A stretch of DNA of 34,565 bases from Bombilactobacillus bombi (GTDB lineage: Bacteria; Bacillota; Bacilli; Lactobacillales; Lactobacillaceae): the NCBI RefSeq assembly GCF_013607485.1, contig NZ_SCHP01000012.1, forward strand, positions 1-34,565, given 5' to 3'. The notes below the pieces were generated by a model. It saw nothing but the letters and a program-made list of their open reading frames with translations, did no database searches and was not told the DNA's origin. Below, piece after piece: positions 1 through 7,827 of this stretch. Both the position numbers and the translations under genes were made by a program. The stretch's first letter is position 1, and every line of letters begins with the position of its first letter.

Positions 1-105
1 GTCTTTTCTTTATTGTTTCTCATTGACAGGTTCTTTTGAACCCTGCACTTTTGCGTTTAGAAACTTTATTCAGTTTTCAAAGTTCACCTCGCTGCCATGT
101 AGCAG
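1..105 (-). other. Leader of an rRNA operon (16S rRNA expected left of the window)
   Basis: Downstream of two tandem promoters the minus strand carries AACTTTGAAAACTGAATAA, a sequence style common in pre-16S leaders of lactobacilli, and a small hairpin (GGTTC-AAAA-GAACC, about 29-44). There is no reading frame. I infer that 16S rRNA starts beyond base 1 and is transcribed leftwards; the mature rRNA itself is not in the window. Confidence 0.6.
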
Positions 106-112
106 CTGTTTT

Positions 113-141
113 ATTATATCAGCTACTTGGAAGCTTGTCAA
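113..141 (-). promoter_or_regulatory. Proximal rRNA-operon promoter (P2)
   Basis: Minus strand reads TTGACA (136-141), a 17-base spacer and TATAAT (113-118), both perfect consensus boxes. Predicted transcription start is near 106. Its strength and position before the rRNA-type leader support an rrn promoter. Confidence 0.8.
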
Positions 142-208
142 GAACTTTTTTTATTGACTTTTTTGTCGCTTGTTTGTTCTTAACTTCTCCTCCGTGACAA
201 CAGAAAAT

Positions 209-237
209 ATCTTACCAAGTTTTACAGCCTATGTCAA
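209..237 (-). promoter_or_regulatory. Distal rRNA-operon promoter (P1) with A-rich UP element
   Basis: Minus strand reads TTGACA (232-237), a 17-base spacer and TAAGAT (209-214). Upstream of the -35 box (about 238-275) the minus strand is very A-rich, as expected for an UP element. It stands about 96 bases upstream of the second promoter, the usual tandem arrangement of rrn operons. Confidence 0.7.
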
Positions 238-321
238 CACTTTTTCTTTGGTTTTTTTGAACTTTTTGCTTTTGTTTTCTGTAACCTTGTTATTATAGCC
301 TTTCTACCGGTATTTAGTTTC

Positions 322-371
322 AAAAAAATACCCCATTATTGTTATTTAAATAACAATTAATGAGGTATTGA
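322..371 (-). terminator. Rho-independent terminator of serS
   Basis: On the minus strand a long stem (AATACCTCATTAATTGTTATT pairing with its AACAATAATGGGGTATT partner around TTAAAT) is followed by a run of seven T (322-328). It begins at the serS stop codon and shields the rrn promoters from readthrough. Confidence 0.8.
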
Positions 372-373
372 AA

Positions 374-1663
374 TTAACGACAATTTTCTGGAGTTAGTTT
401 TTCGATTCCATTAAGATATGGAATCAACGCTTGAGGAATATCGACCGTACCATCGGCATTTTGATAATTTTCTAAAATTGCCGCAACTGTCCGTCCGACA
501 GCTAGTCCTGATCCATTAAGGGTATGAACAAAGTTCAGTTTACCATTTTCGTCACGATAACGGATTTGAGAACGTCGAGCTTGAAAATCTGTGCAATTAG
601 AACAACTAGAGATCTCGCGGTAGGTATTCTGCTGTGGCATCCAAACCTCTAAATCGTAAGTTTTAGCCGAACTAAAGCTTGCATCACCGGTTGCTAAAGT
701 AATAACGTGATAAGGCAAATTGAGCTTTTGAAGGATATTTTCAGCGTTAGCGGTGAGTTTCTCCAACTCGTTCCAAGAATCTTCTGGTTTACAATATTTA
801 ACCATTTCCACTTTATTAAATTGATGCATCCGAATTAAGCCACGGGTGTCACGACCGGCCGAACCAGCCTCAGACCGAAAACAAGGCGTTAAAGCTGTTA
901 AATAAGTTGGCAACTGGTCATCATTAAGTATTTCACCACGATAATAATTAGTTAATGGTACTTCTGCTGTTGGAATTAGTGTTAAAGGACGATCTTCATC
1001 AATAACCGTATACACATCTTCGGTAAACTTTGGAAATTGACTCGTACCGAACATAGAATCAGCATTGACCATATAAGGCGGGATAACTTCGGTATAGCCA
1101 TCTTTTTGATGTTCATCAAGCATGAAGTTATAGATGGCACGTTCAAGCTTAGCACCCATGCCCATGTAATATACAAAACGACTGCCTGATACCTTGGCTG
1201 CTCTTTCAAAGTCTAAAATTCCCAAGTTTTCGCCAATCTCCCAATGTGCCTTAGGTGTGAAATCAAAGTGACGTGGCTGTTCCCATTTACGCACTTCAAC
1301 ATTATAGGATTCATCTGGTCCTACCGGTACAGAATCGTCAGGAAAATTAGGTAAACGTACTAAAATGTACTCGGTGGAATTTTCCACTTTTTCTAGTTGT
1401 TCATCTAAATTTTTGATTTGTTCACCAACTTGCTTCATAGCAGCAATTTGCTCATCAGCATTACCATGTTCCCGTTTAATCTGAGCGATTTGCTGGGAAA
1501 CAGCATTACGCTTAGCCTTCAAGTCCTCAGTCTGAGTTAATAATTTGCGGCGTTGTTCATCCAGTTCCAATAAATCATCAATTTGTTCGGGGCCAACATT
1601 ACGAGTGGCTAATTTTTTCTTAGCCCATTCAGGATCTTTTCTAATTATTTTAATATCTAACAT
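374..1663 (-). CDS. serS: Seryl-tRNA synthetase
   Basis: Class II aminoacyl-tRNA synthetase that charges tRNA-Ser with serine using ATP in the cytoplasm. The 429 residues match the usual length. The N-terminal third (about 1-110) is a charged, heptad-like coiled-coil arm of the kind that grips the long variable arm of tRNA-Ser. The catalytic part shows motif 2 ([20 protein letters not shown], about 260-280) and motif 3 ([19 protein letters not shown], near the C-terminus). The ATG at 1663 is preceded by AGGAGG at good spacing. Expression is predicted to be controlled by the T-box leader upstream. It is transcribed in the same direction as the WxL cluster, which ends only about 250 bases upstream with no terminator of its own. 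Confidence 0.97.
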   Translation of the reverse strand: MLDIKIIRKDPEWAKKKLATRNVGPEQIDDLLELDEQRRKLLTQTEDLKAKRNAVSQQIAQIKREHGNADEQIAAMKQVGEQIKNLDEQLEKVENSTEYILVRLPNFPDDSVPVGPDESYNVEVRKWEQPRHFDFTPKAHWEIGENLGILDFERAAKVSGSRFVYYMGMGAKLERAIYNFMLDEHQKDGYTEVIPPYMVNADSMFGTSQFPKFTEDVYTVIDEDRPLTLIPTAEVPLTNYYRGEILNDDQLPTYLTALTPCFRSEAGSAGRDTRGLIRMHQFNKVEMVKYCKPEDSWNELEKLTANAENILQKLNLPYHVITLATGDASFSSAKTYDLEVWMPQQNTYREISSCSNCTDFQARRSQIRYRDENGKLNFVHTLNGSGLAVGRTVAAILENYQNADGTVDIPQALIPYLNGIEKLTPENCR

Positions 1664-1689
1664 AAATAAACCTCCTAAATAAAATAAAA

Positions 1690-1722
1690 AATCGATTTAT
1701 CCCACAGAGGGACGAATCGATT
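1690..1722 (-). terminator. T-box attenuator hairpin of serS
   Basis: AATCGATTCGTCCC pairs with GGGATAAATCGATT on the minus strand around a five-base loop, followed by TTTATTTT. It overlaps the antiterminator side of the T-box, so it should form when tRNA-Ser is charged. It is also the first terminator downstream of the WxL cluster. Confidence 0.85.
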
Positions 1723-1900
1723 TATTCGCGGTACCACCCAAATTCAGTGTCAAAAACACTGCACTTTCAGACTGATAACGGGGTTTACCGTATAACTTCA
1801 ATTGCTATCCGCTTTTAAAATACTGGAAGATGAGTTAATCAAGCTCTCAGCTAATGCTTGATTCTCTGTCGTAACTCTAAAGGTATTTAAGCATTAATAT
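1690..1900 (-). promoter_or_regulatory. T-box riboswitch of serS
   Basis: The minus strand carries the T-box sequence GGGTGGTACCGCG (1727-1739), which pairs with the free CCA end of uncharged tRNA. It is followed by a terminator hairpin (1690-1722) and T run that would compete with the antiterminator. Upstream is a compact stem I region, about 1790-1890, with a GACAGAGAA segment and a TCAAGC/GCTTGA stem. The specifier codon is expected to be a serine codon; a UCA lies just 3' of that stem, but I cannot assign it with certainty. Confidence 0.88.
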
Positions 1901-1912
1901 TATTACATTATT

Positions 1913-2749
1913 CTAAGTAATTGCTGCTGTACTTAAAGTCCAAGTAATTTTAGCATTATAGTCACCAGGAATTTGGCTTGTACGATCAACAGGAAATAGC
2001 TGTACATCGCCCTTAGTAATAAAGGACAAACCCCAAACATTTTTCCCCTGAACAGGCTGTCCATTATTGCCATTTTTAGCCGACCAAATAACTGCCTCAT
2101 TATTATTGTTACTAAAATCCGGACTGCTTGGTGGGTAAATAGGAATTTCAACACCATCACCTAAATTATTATTAGGGGTTGATGATGAAATATTACTAAC
2201 AGGCTCAAAATTAAATTTACTATTTAAAATAGCATCATCATTTATTGGAGTATAAAATTTCCCCTCCATTAAAGTTGCATGATGAAACAGCATTGATCTT
2301 ACAGGCTCAACTTCATTTGAATGACTTTTAAAATCAGTGACCGAAACACTTAATGTCCAACCATTGCCGGTCTGATGAGAGCGAAAATCGCCAACAGCAA
2401 TACTGTTTGTTTTAACTGCATTGGTATTTTTTTGCTCAACATTGCCACTGCTATTTGCCCCACTAGGAAGCAAATCCCAAGTTAAATCAGCTGACCAAAG
2501 GTGAGTCCCAAAATAAAAGTTAGGGCTTCCGTACAAGTAGAGTGAGCCATCTTTAAAACCAATGCCCGCTAAGGATTGTCCACTAGCACTTCCATCGTCG
2601 TTCAAATCAGGTGTAGCTGCAGAATTTATAATATTACTAGGGTCGATACCACTTAAAGCAGCACTAGTGTCAGCATGCACCGGAGATACGGACATAATCG
2701 CAGAATATGCCACCGTTCCCAGTGCAACTGCCTGTGCAAACTTACGCAT
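1913..2749 (-). CDS. WxL domain cell-surface protein (WxL-5)
   Basis: Secreted wall-associated protein of the WxL family (PF13731 type), whose C-terminal domain binds peptidoglycan non-covalently. A signal peptide (about 1-26, ending VHA) is followed by a short region with ALSGI and ASGQSLAGIGF motifs shared with WxL-4, the P-NFYFG motif that opens the WxL domain, a first motif WTLSVSVTDF and the C-terminal motif ITWTLS. I choose the second ATG (2749) because the SD sequence AAAGGGGGGAG overlaps an earlier ATG at 2758 and sits 9 bases before this one. It starts 21 bases after the WIP-6 stop, so the pair is probably cotranscribed. Last gene of the cluster. The ligand is unknown. Confidence 0.88.
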   Translation of the reverse strand: MRKFAQAVALGTVAYSAIMSVSPVHADTSAALSGIDPSNIINSAATPDLNDDGSASGQSLAGIGFKDGSLYLYGSPNFYFGTHLWSADLTWDLLPSGANSSGNVEQKNTNAVKTNSIAVGDFRSHQTGNGWTLSVSVTDFKSHSNEVEPVRSMLFHHATLMEGKFYTPINDDAILNSKFNFEPVSNISSSTPNNNLGDGVEIPIYPPSSPDFSNNNNEAVIWSAKNGNNGQPVQGKNVWGLSFITKGDVQLFPVDRTSQIPGDYNAKITWTLSTAAIT

Positions 2750-2770
2750 CCTAAACATCTCCCCCCTTTG

Positions 2771-3823
2771 TTACTTCGAATTCTTTGGCGCTTGATTTTG
2801 CCCCTTCTTATAGAACCAATAGAATAATAAGGCAATTAATAATAGTATAATTATGACAATTAACAAAATTAAAGGCCAATAATTCTTCCGATAATTGGGA
2901 TTAGCTCGATTTACACGATTCGCATCGGCTGGAGAAATGGTGAAGTTCTTCTTAAAATACCAGCTACGTTCAGGTGTACGAACGCGCACTCGTGCTTGAT
3001 AATTGCCTGCTTGCATGCGCTTATCGCCCCAACTCACTGGAAAATCAAAATTAGAATTAGGAGCAAAACTCATCTTTGTCTGCTTATTTTGAACCACTAA
3101 CTTATTACTTTTAGCTGGATAAATGCGAGCATGCACTTGCATTTTTTGATTGCTAATATATTTAGGTTTAAAATTTTGCAAATTCAAATAAACCGCTGGA
3201 TCTACTTTGAACAAACCAACCTTAATAGTCCGTAATCTCAAATCGGGCTGAACCTGATCAATATCACCAACATTCATTACTGAACCTACTGAATAAGCAT
3301 AAAGATTAGTTAAAGCCATTTTGTTTTTTTTCTTAGAAGCATCTTTTTTCAGTTTATTATTGACAGTTGGAGAATACACATAAAGGCTACCTAGCATTAC
3401 TCCATTAAACTTGTCTTGCGGTAGTGTAATATTTTCAGTTACCACTTGACTTTGTTTAGGCAGTAATGTGATATTTTGCTTAGTAGGACCCATCTTAGTC
3501 CAATCATATTTTAAACTTGAATCACGTTTATTAGTAACAGCATTATAATTAATCTGACCATTAGTCGTGACAGCAACAGTTGGTATTACTACAACCTTAA
3601 TCTTTCTATTAAGGTTATTCGTTACTTTAAGCCGCAAAGCTGAACTTTGACCAGGCTGTAAATTTAGACTATAAAAATCTGTCTTTTCAGCATCACTATC
3701 ATTAACCGGCTCTACAGAAAAACCGGCAGCACCACTAATAGCGGCCTGTGCCGGTACTGCCAGTGTAAACCAAGTAAAAATACCAACTAGTATTAAGAAA
3801 ACAAAACTTATACGTTTACGCAC
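2771..3823 (-). CDS. WxL-interacting protein, DUF916/DUF3324, membrane anchored (WIP-6)
   Basis: Partner of WxL proteins (CscA/WxLIP type). Signal peptide about 1-28 (ends PAQA); an immunoglobulin-like DUF916 domain about 30-155, a predicted peptidoglycan-binding module; a DUF3324 domain about 170-300 ending in the ITW-like VSWGDKRMQAGNYQARV segment; then one membrane helix (about 316-338) and a short cytoplasmic tail rich in K and N. The start is GTG at 3823, served by AGGAG 9 bases upstream; an ATG in between runs into a stop after three codons. It lies 38 bases after WxL-4 and 21 before WxL-5, so it could partner either. Confidence 0.88.
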   Translation of the reverse strand: MRKRISFVFLILVGIFTWFTLAVPAQAAISGAAGFSVEPVNDSDAEKTDFYSLNLQPGQSSALRLKVTNNLNRKIKVVVIPTVAVTTNGQINYNAVTNKRDSSLKYDWTKMGPTKQNITLLPKQSQVVTENITLPQDKFNGVMLGSLYVYSPTVNNKLKKDASKKKNKMALTNLYAYSVGSVMNVGDIDQVQPDLRLRTIKVGLFKVDPAVYLNLQNFKPKYISNQKMQVHARIYPAKSNKLVVQNKQTKMSFAPNSNFDFPVSWGDKRMQAGNYQARVRVRTPERSWYFKKNFTISPADANRVNRANPNYRKNYWPLILLIVIIILLLIALLFYWFYKKGQNQAPKNSK

Positions 3824-3861
3824 ACGCCATTTCTCCTATCATACAATTTTCTTATGCAACA

Positions 3862-4725
3862 TTAAGGAAGCAATGGTGAAGTGCTTAGAGTCCAAGTAAT
3901 ATTAGAAACATAATTATGTTTAGGTACAATTTTGGTCAATGCACTTTGAGTCAAAAGTACATTAGCACTATCTACATCTTTAAAATCAACAGCATAAGGA
4001 CCAGGAGTCTTCCCATCGCTCAAAGTTTTTGCCACTACAGCCTCACCAGCAGAAATGTTTGCACCCTTCTTAACATCTACACCTGTTGCGGAACCAGATT
4101 TTTTATAAACTTTGTAAATATTTGGCTTGGAAGCTAAATTTTGTGTTTCAGCCTTATAAACTTCTGCCAATTTACCCTTATTATCTGTATCACTTAAAAT
4201 AATTTGAGCATCATGATTAGCACCAACACCAATTAAGTCAGCTCCCCTGCCAGTAGTTGCTTGATCTTTAAAATCAGTTGCGTTAGCAGATAAAGACCAA
4301 TTATATTTCAAAGTTTTACCAGCAGTATTAGCAGCATCAACCTCAGCTTGTGTATAACGGTTATCAACTATAACAGCCATTCTATTACTAGAAGCATCAT
4401 CTTTTGCTGCAATAAGATTAATTACACCATTAGAAGCCATAGCATTACCCATACCAAAATCAAAGTTAGGTACTTGATAAAGAATCAAATCACCAGAATC
4501 AAACCCAATACCTGCAAAGGATTTACCGCTTGCCATCCCACTTCTGTTAGCGTCAGCTGAAGCTGATGAATTAATGATCTGGGATCCAGAATAATCTTGA
4601 ACACCAGCTACACCACTCAAAGCTCCAGATCTATCAGCAGCATTGGCTGTTTGAACAACTAAAGGTGCAGCAACGCTAAACAATGCCAAAGCGCTTGCTG
4701 CAATACTAATTTCTTTAATACGCAT
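3862..4725 (-). CDS. WxL domain cell-surface protein (WxL-4)
   Basis: A 287-residue secreted WxL protein. Signal peptide about 1-29 (ends ANA), the shared motifs ALSGV and ASGKSFAGIGF, PNFDFG at the opening of the WxL domain, a first WxL motif NWSLSANATDF and the C-terminal ITWTLSTS. Both canonical tryptophan motifs are intact. The ATG at 4725 follows an exceptionally G-rich SD, GAGGGGGA, which is complementary to a predicted small RNA elsewhere in this window. A -10 box about 40 bases upstream suggests that this gene can also be transcribed from its own promoter. It is followed after 38 bases by WIP-6. Confidence 0.9.
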   Translation of the reverse strand: MRIKEISIAASALALFSVAAPLVVQTANAADRSGALSGVAGVQDYSGSQIINSSASADANRSGMASGKSFAGIGFDSGDLILYQVPNFDFGMGNAMASNGVINLIAAKDDASSNRMAVIVDNRYTQAEVDAANTAGKTLKYNWSLSANATDFKDQATTGRGADLIGVGANHDAQIILSDTDNKGKLAEVYKAETQNLASKPNIYKVYKKSGSATGVDVKKGANISAGEAVVAKTLSDGKTPGPYAVDFKDVDSANVLLTQSALTKIVPKHNYVSNITWTLSTSPLLP

Positions 4726-4732
4726 ATCAAAA

Positions 4733-4742
4733 TCCCCCTCAA
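4733..4742 (-). promoter_or_regulatory. G-rich ribosome binding site of WxL-4, potential small-RNA target
   Basis: The mRNA sequence TTGAGGGGGA here is perfectly complementary over 10 contiguous bases to bases 20730-20739 of the predicted small RNA (TCCCCCTCAA). The G run exceeds what is needed for 16S pairing. Complementarity is seen directly; regulation is inferred. Confidence 0.45.
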
Positions 4743-4768
4743 AATTATCTATTTAAGATATCATAGTC

Positions 4769-4774
4769 ATTATA
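4769..4774 (-). promoter_or_regulatory. Candidate -10 box for WxL-4
   Basis: The minus strand has a perfect TATAAT about 44 bases before the WxL-4 start. No good -35 hexamer lies at 16-18 bases, so an activator may be needed or the match may be chance. Confidence 0.3.
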
Positions 4775-4811
4775 AGGCATTTCCAAGAATAAATAAAGCA
4801 AAATTTAAACT

Positions 4812-4832
4812 CTGGCTAGCTGCGGCTAGCAG
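4812..4832 (-). terminator. Possible weak terminator after WIP-5
   Basis: CTGCTAGC-CGCA-GCTAGCCAG forms a strong stem across the WIP-5 stop codon, but it is followed only by AGTTTAAATTTTGC rather than a proper T run. It could attenuate or stabilise an mRNA end. Confidence 0.25.
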
Positions 4833-5826
4833 CGCCCTTGTTTTTGGCATACCAAAAGACTAACCATAAGAATAAGCCAATTGCCAATATAATGATCACA
4901 GTAATTAATACTATCATCGGAAAGTTATCCCGTTTTAAATCAGGATTATGCTGATTTAACTGTAAAGCTAGCTGATTTTTGATAGTAAAACGCCGCTGAA
5001 AATGCCAAACTCGATTTCCATCATTCAATCGCACACGCAGGATGTAATCTCCGGCTTGAATGGGATTATTACCCCAATCTATATTCAAAGGCAAAATTGC
5101 ATTAGCTGCCAGAGATGCTTGTGGAAGATGGACAGTGCTGATTTTTTGATTTTGATGATTGTAAATGGTTCCTTGACAGTCAATGGAACCATTACCATAA
5201 TAAATTGGTTTTTGATTGTGAATTTCCGCTATCAAAAGCGATCGTCCACCTTGGGACGTAACTTGAACTTTGCCGAGATTAAATTTTGCTGTAAGCTGAT
5301 CATAGTTACCAACATTTAATAAGACCCCATAAGCTTGTTGAATTTGATTAGGAAATTGGGATTTCTTCTTTATTTTCGTTACAGGCCGCACAATAATAGA
5401 ACCAGAAATAGATCCTTGATAATTAGGTATCAGTAAAGAAAAAGGAACACTTTTAGTAGAATGAGATTTTACTGTTACGGTTTTAGGAACTAATCCCAAA
5501 TCTTGCAAGCGATAGCGCCAAGAATTATCCAACAGCTGACGGCTCGAATCTCCTAAAAATATTGCTCCGCTCGAATTAGTCTTAGCAATTGATGGTGCAA
5601 TTTGAATTGTAGCATTATCAGCAGTGGGATTGTGTAGGATAACCGCAAAGTCAACTTTTTGCTGTGGCTTTACATCTAAATTAATAACGCTATCGGATTT
5701 ATTATGGGCTGGCAATTGTAATTGTACGGTAACCGGCATACCGGCGGCATGAACTAAACTACAATTAAAAAAAATACACCAACCAAAACCAAGGATTAGT
5801 GTAATTAAAAATCGCGATGCTTTCAT
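4816..5826 (-). CDS. WxL-interacting protein, DUF916/DUF3324, membrane anchored (WIP-5)
   Basis: A 336-residue member of the WxL partner family: signal peptide about 1-28 (ends VHA), DUF916 domain about 32-150 with the typical LDVKPQQKVDFAV opening, DUF3324 domain about 160-290 (includes DWGNNPIQAGDYILRVRL), membrane helix about 303-326 and a basic C-terminus. ATG at 5826 with GCGAGG upstream. It begins 24 bases after the WxL-3 stop, so the two are probably translated from one mRNA. The predicted role is to hold WxL proteins at the membrane-wall interface and possibly bind host or plant ligands through DUF3324. Confidence 0.88.
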   Translation of the reverse strand: MKASRFLITLILGFGWCIFFNCSLVHAAGMPVTVQLQLPAHNKSDSVINLDVKPQQKVDFAVILHNPTADNATIQIAPSIAKTNSSGAIFLGDSSRQLLDNSWRYRLQDLGLVPKTVTVKSHSTKSVPFSLLIPNYQGSISGSIIVRPVTKIKKKSQFPNQIQQAYGVLLNVGNYDQLTAKFNLGKVQVTSQGGRSLLIAEIHNQKPIYYGNGSIDCQGTIYNHQNQKISTVHLPQASLAANAILPLNIDWGNNPIQAGDYILRVRLNDGNRVWHFQRRFTIKNQLALQLNQHNPDLKRDNFPMIVLITVIIILAIGLFLWLVFWYAKNKGAASRS

Positions 5827-5850
5827 AAAAGAACCTCGCTCAAGATTTTA

Positions 5851-6615
5851 TTAAGCTGTGACTGATAATGTCCAAGTAATTGGTGCAACAAATTTATCAG
5901 CAACAACTGGTTGTTTTGTATTATTATAATTAAATGTTACCGAATCAGGAGCATTAAAATCCAAAACTGCCGTTAGCGGACTTGCCATTGCTGGCGTTGG
6001 TGACTTTATGCCTGTATATCCGAACACAGTTTGACTAGAATTATTTGATAAAGTAAAACTTGGATTAGACAAATTGCTATTAGGACTGGAACCCAAAGTG
6101 GAGGTTATTTTACTGCCATCCCAGTCGGTGTCTGGAGATGAACCAGATTTAATCACAGGCTTATTTGTGGTATTAGAAACTATGCTAACATCATTGTTGT
6201 TAATTAGAGTCGGTGTCTTGATATTCGCACCTAAAGCAGCTGTTACATTCCAATCAAGGGTGCCGTTTTTGTCAACTACCACTAAATAGCGTTTGGTTGC
6301 CCCGTCTATTAAAGAAAAAGAATCCTTAGTTTCAGTTTTCTTGTGATAACCAAAATCAAAGTTCGGCACCGCTGCTAAAGTTATCGGATTAGTGATTAAT
6401 TGATCACTATACCCCACACCAACATAAGAAATACCAGCAGAAGCCGAAGTAGCAGGTGATTGATAGCCATCTTCTTGTCCTGGGGTTACATATGGATATC
6501 CACTAAGTGCATGATCACTAACCGCAGCAGTGCTTTGTGCCACCACTGTAACAGCAGGAATTAATGCTAATAGAGCTGCGCTAGATAATAAAGTCAATTT
6601 ATTTCGTATTTGCAA
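5851..6615 (-). CDS. WxL domain cell-surface protein (WxL-3)
   Basis: A 254-residue secreted WxL protein. Signal peptide about 1-26, ALSGYPYVTPGQEDG, then SAGISYVGVGY and VPNFDFG; a degenerate first motif (DWNVTAAL) and an intact C-terminal ITWTLSVTA. The start is TTG at 6615, chosen because GGGGGA lies 7 bases before it; the ATG inside that spacer is out of frame. The SD has eight contiguous bases (GGGGGAAT) complementary to the predicted small RNA. It lies 62 bases after WIP-4 and 24 before WIP-5. Confidence 0.87.
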   Translation of the reverse strand: MQIRNKLTLLSSAALLALIPAVTVVAQSTAAVSDHALSGYPYVTPGQEDGYQSPATSASAGISYVGVGYSDQLITNPITLAAVPNFDFGYHKKTETKDSFSLIDGATKRYLVVVDKNGTLDWNVTAALGANIKTPTLINNNDVSIVSNTTNKPVIKSGSSPDTDWDGSKITSTLGSSPNSNLSNPSFTLSNNSSQTVFGYTGIKSPTPAMASPLTAVLDFNAPDSVTFNYNNTKQPVVADKFVAPITWTLSVTA

Positions 6616-6677
6616 TCTTCATTCCCCCATTGCTACTCTTAAGAATATTTTAAGCCAATTAAGATTAAAAGTAAAAC

Positions 6678-7721
6678 TTATTTTATACGGGCTTGATGGC
6701 GCCCAAAATGATAGACCAAAAAAGTCAATAAAATCAATAAAGCAATAGCTATAATGATAATAACAGTAATCATAATCAAGTAATTAGGTTTTTCTTTTGG
6801 CAAAAACTTGTTCAATTGTTCTACTTGCTTTGGCGTTAAAATCAAAGTGCGGTGAAAGACATAATGCATTCGCGGATTCGTAAATGTGTAGGTCAATTGA
6901 TACTTTCCCGCCAATAATGGCCCCCTTTGCCAAGGAATCTGCCAAGCGGTTTTAGAATTAGCAGCAATACTAATATTATTGACAACTTCAGTAAAATTTA
7001 AATTATGATTTTTTTGATTAGTGACCCGCAGATGAAGCTTTCCTTTGACAAAGGGATAAGCAGTCACATTTTGCAGCGGTGTCGTCAAAGCAACTTGTTG
7101 ATTTTGTAAATTTAATTGGGGGGCTCCTAATTTTAATTTCACGTTGAGCGGCTGCATTTTCTGCTGTAAATACACACTATAACTAATTGCGGCTACTGAT
7201 AAAAAGTTGGAATTTCTTTGTTGGGAATGCTGATTTTTTAATGACTGCAATTGCTGTTGCAAAGCAGTTTGTGAACGAAATAAAAGTCCCCCCATTACCA
7301 TTCCTCGAATACCGGCCGCGGGGATATGGACATTAATCGTCTCTGTCACAACTTGCTGCGGGCCTAAAGTATACGTCTGACTTGGAACTAATTTACGAAA
7401 GTCATACTGTGCCTGCGGCCCTGGCGCTGCTTGGGGAGTATCTAAAGCTAACTGCAGTTGAGAATTGGTCTGGACAACCACTGGCTGCACTTCGATGACA
7501 TTCCTTGACTTAGTAACATTACCTAATTGAAATGTTAAGTGATAATCAGTATCAGGCTGCACGTGAAGATACCAACCCTGATTGGGGGGGCCAATCTGAG
7601 TAGCTGACTTCTGGGGTACAACTGTAAAAGTACTCCCAGCTGCTGATACTACTTGGGGCAGCCGCCATATCCAAAACAGTAAACTAATTAATAAGATAGT
7701 TAAAAAACGCCCGTACTTCAT
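6678..7721 (-). CDS. WxL-interacting protein, DUF916/DUF3324, membrane anchored (WIP-4)
   Basis: A 347-residue WxL partner. Signal peptide about 1-28 (ends VVSA), DUF916 about 32-155, DUF3324 about 175-300 (ends IPWQRGPLLAGKYQLTYTF), membrane helix about 312-336 and a basic tail. Between the two domains is a Q-rich stretch (LQQQLQSLKNQHSQQ) longer than in its paralogues. The start at 7721 is preferred to the ATG at 7736 because CAGGAG lies 6 bases before it and inside the longer reading. The 106-base gap to WxL-2 contains a hairpin, so this gene may begin a new transcription unit. Confidence 0.87.
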   Translation of the reverse strand: MKYGRFLTILLISLLFWIWRLPQVVSAAGSTFTVVPQKSATQIGPPNQGWYLHVQPDTDYHLTFQLGNVTKSRNVIEVQPVVVQTNSQLQLALDTPQAAPGPQAQYDFRKLVPSQTYTLGPQQVVTETINVHIPAAGIRGMVMGGLLFRSQTALQQQLQSLKNQHSQQRNSNFLSVAAISYSVYLQQKMQPLNVKLKLGAPQLNLQNQQVALTTPLQNVTAYPFVKGKLHLRVTNQKNHNLNFTEVVNNISIAANSKTAWQIPWQRGPLLAGKYQLTYTFTNPRMHYVFHRTLILTPKQVEQLNKFLPKEKPNYLIMITVIIIIAIALLILLTFLVYHFGRHQARIK

Positions 7722-7754
7722 AAAAAACTCCTGCATGTTTTTATCTAAAGATAA

Positions 7755-7777
7755 AGCCGAGATAACTCATCTCGGCT
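7755..7777 (-). terminator. Possible terminator between WxL-2 and WIP-4
   Basis: On the minus strand AGCCGAGAT-GAGTT-ATCTCGGCT is a perfect nine-base-pair stem, followed by TTATCTTTAG. The T tract is short, so termination may be partial. Confidence 0.5.
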
Positions 7778-7827
7778 AGTAGCACTAAAATATACTAAAA
7801 ATAATACAGCAAAATCATTAAACATAA

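Noticed and set aside
1933-2160. Second-frame open reading frame inside WxL-5, and similar frames on either strand across 1900-13400 and 18255-19109
   Set aside because: They lie wholly within well-supported genes, lack SDs and have biased, domain-free translations; they are shadows.
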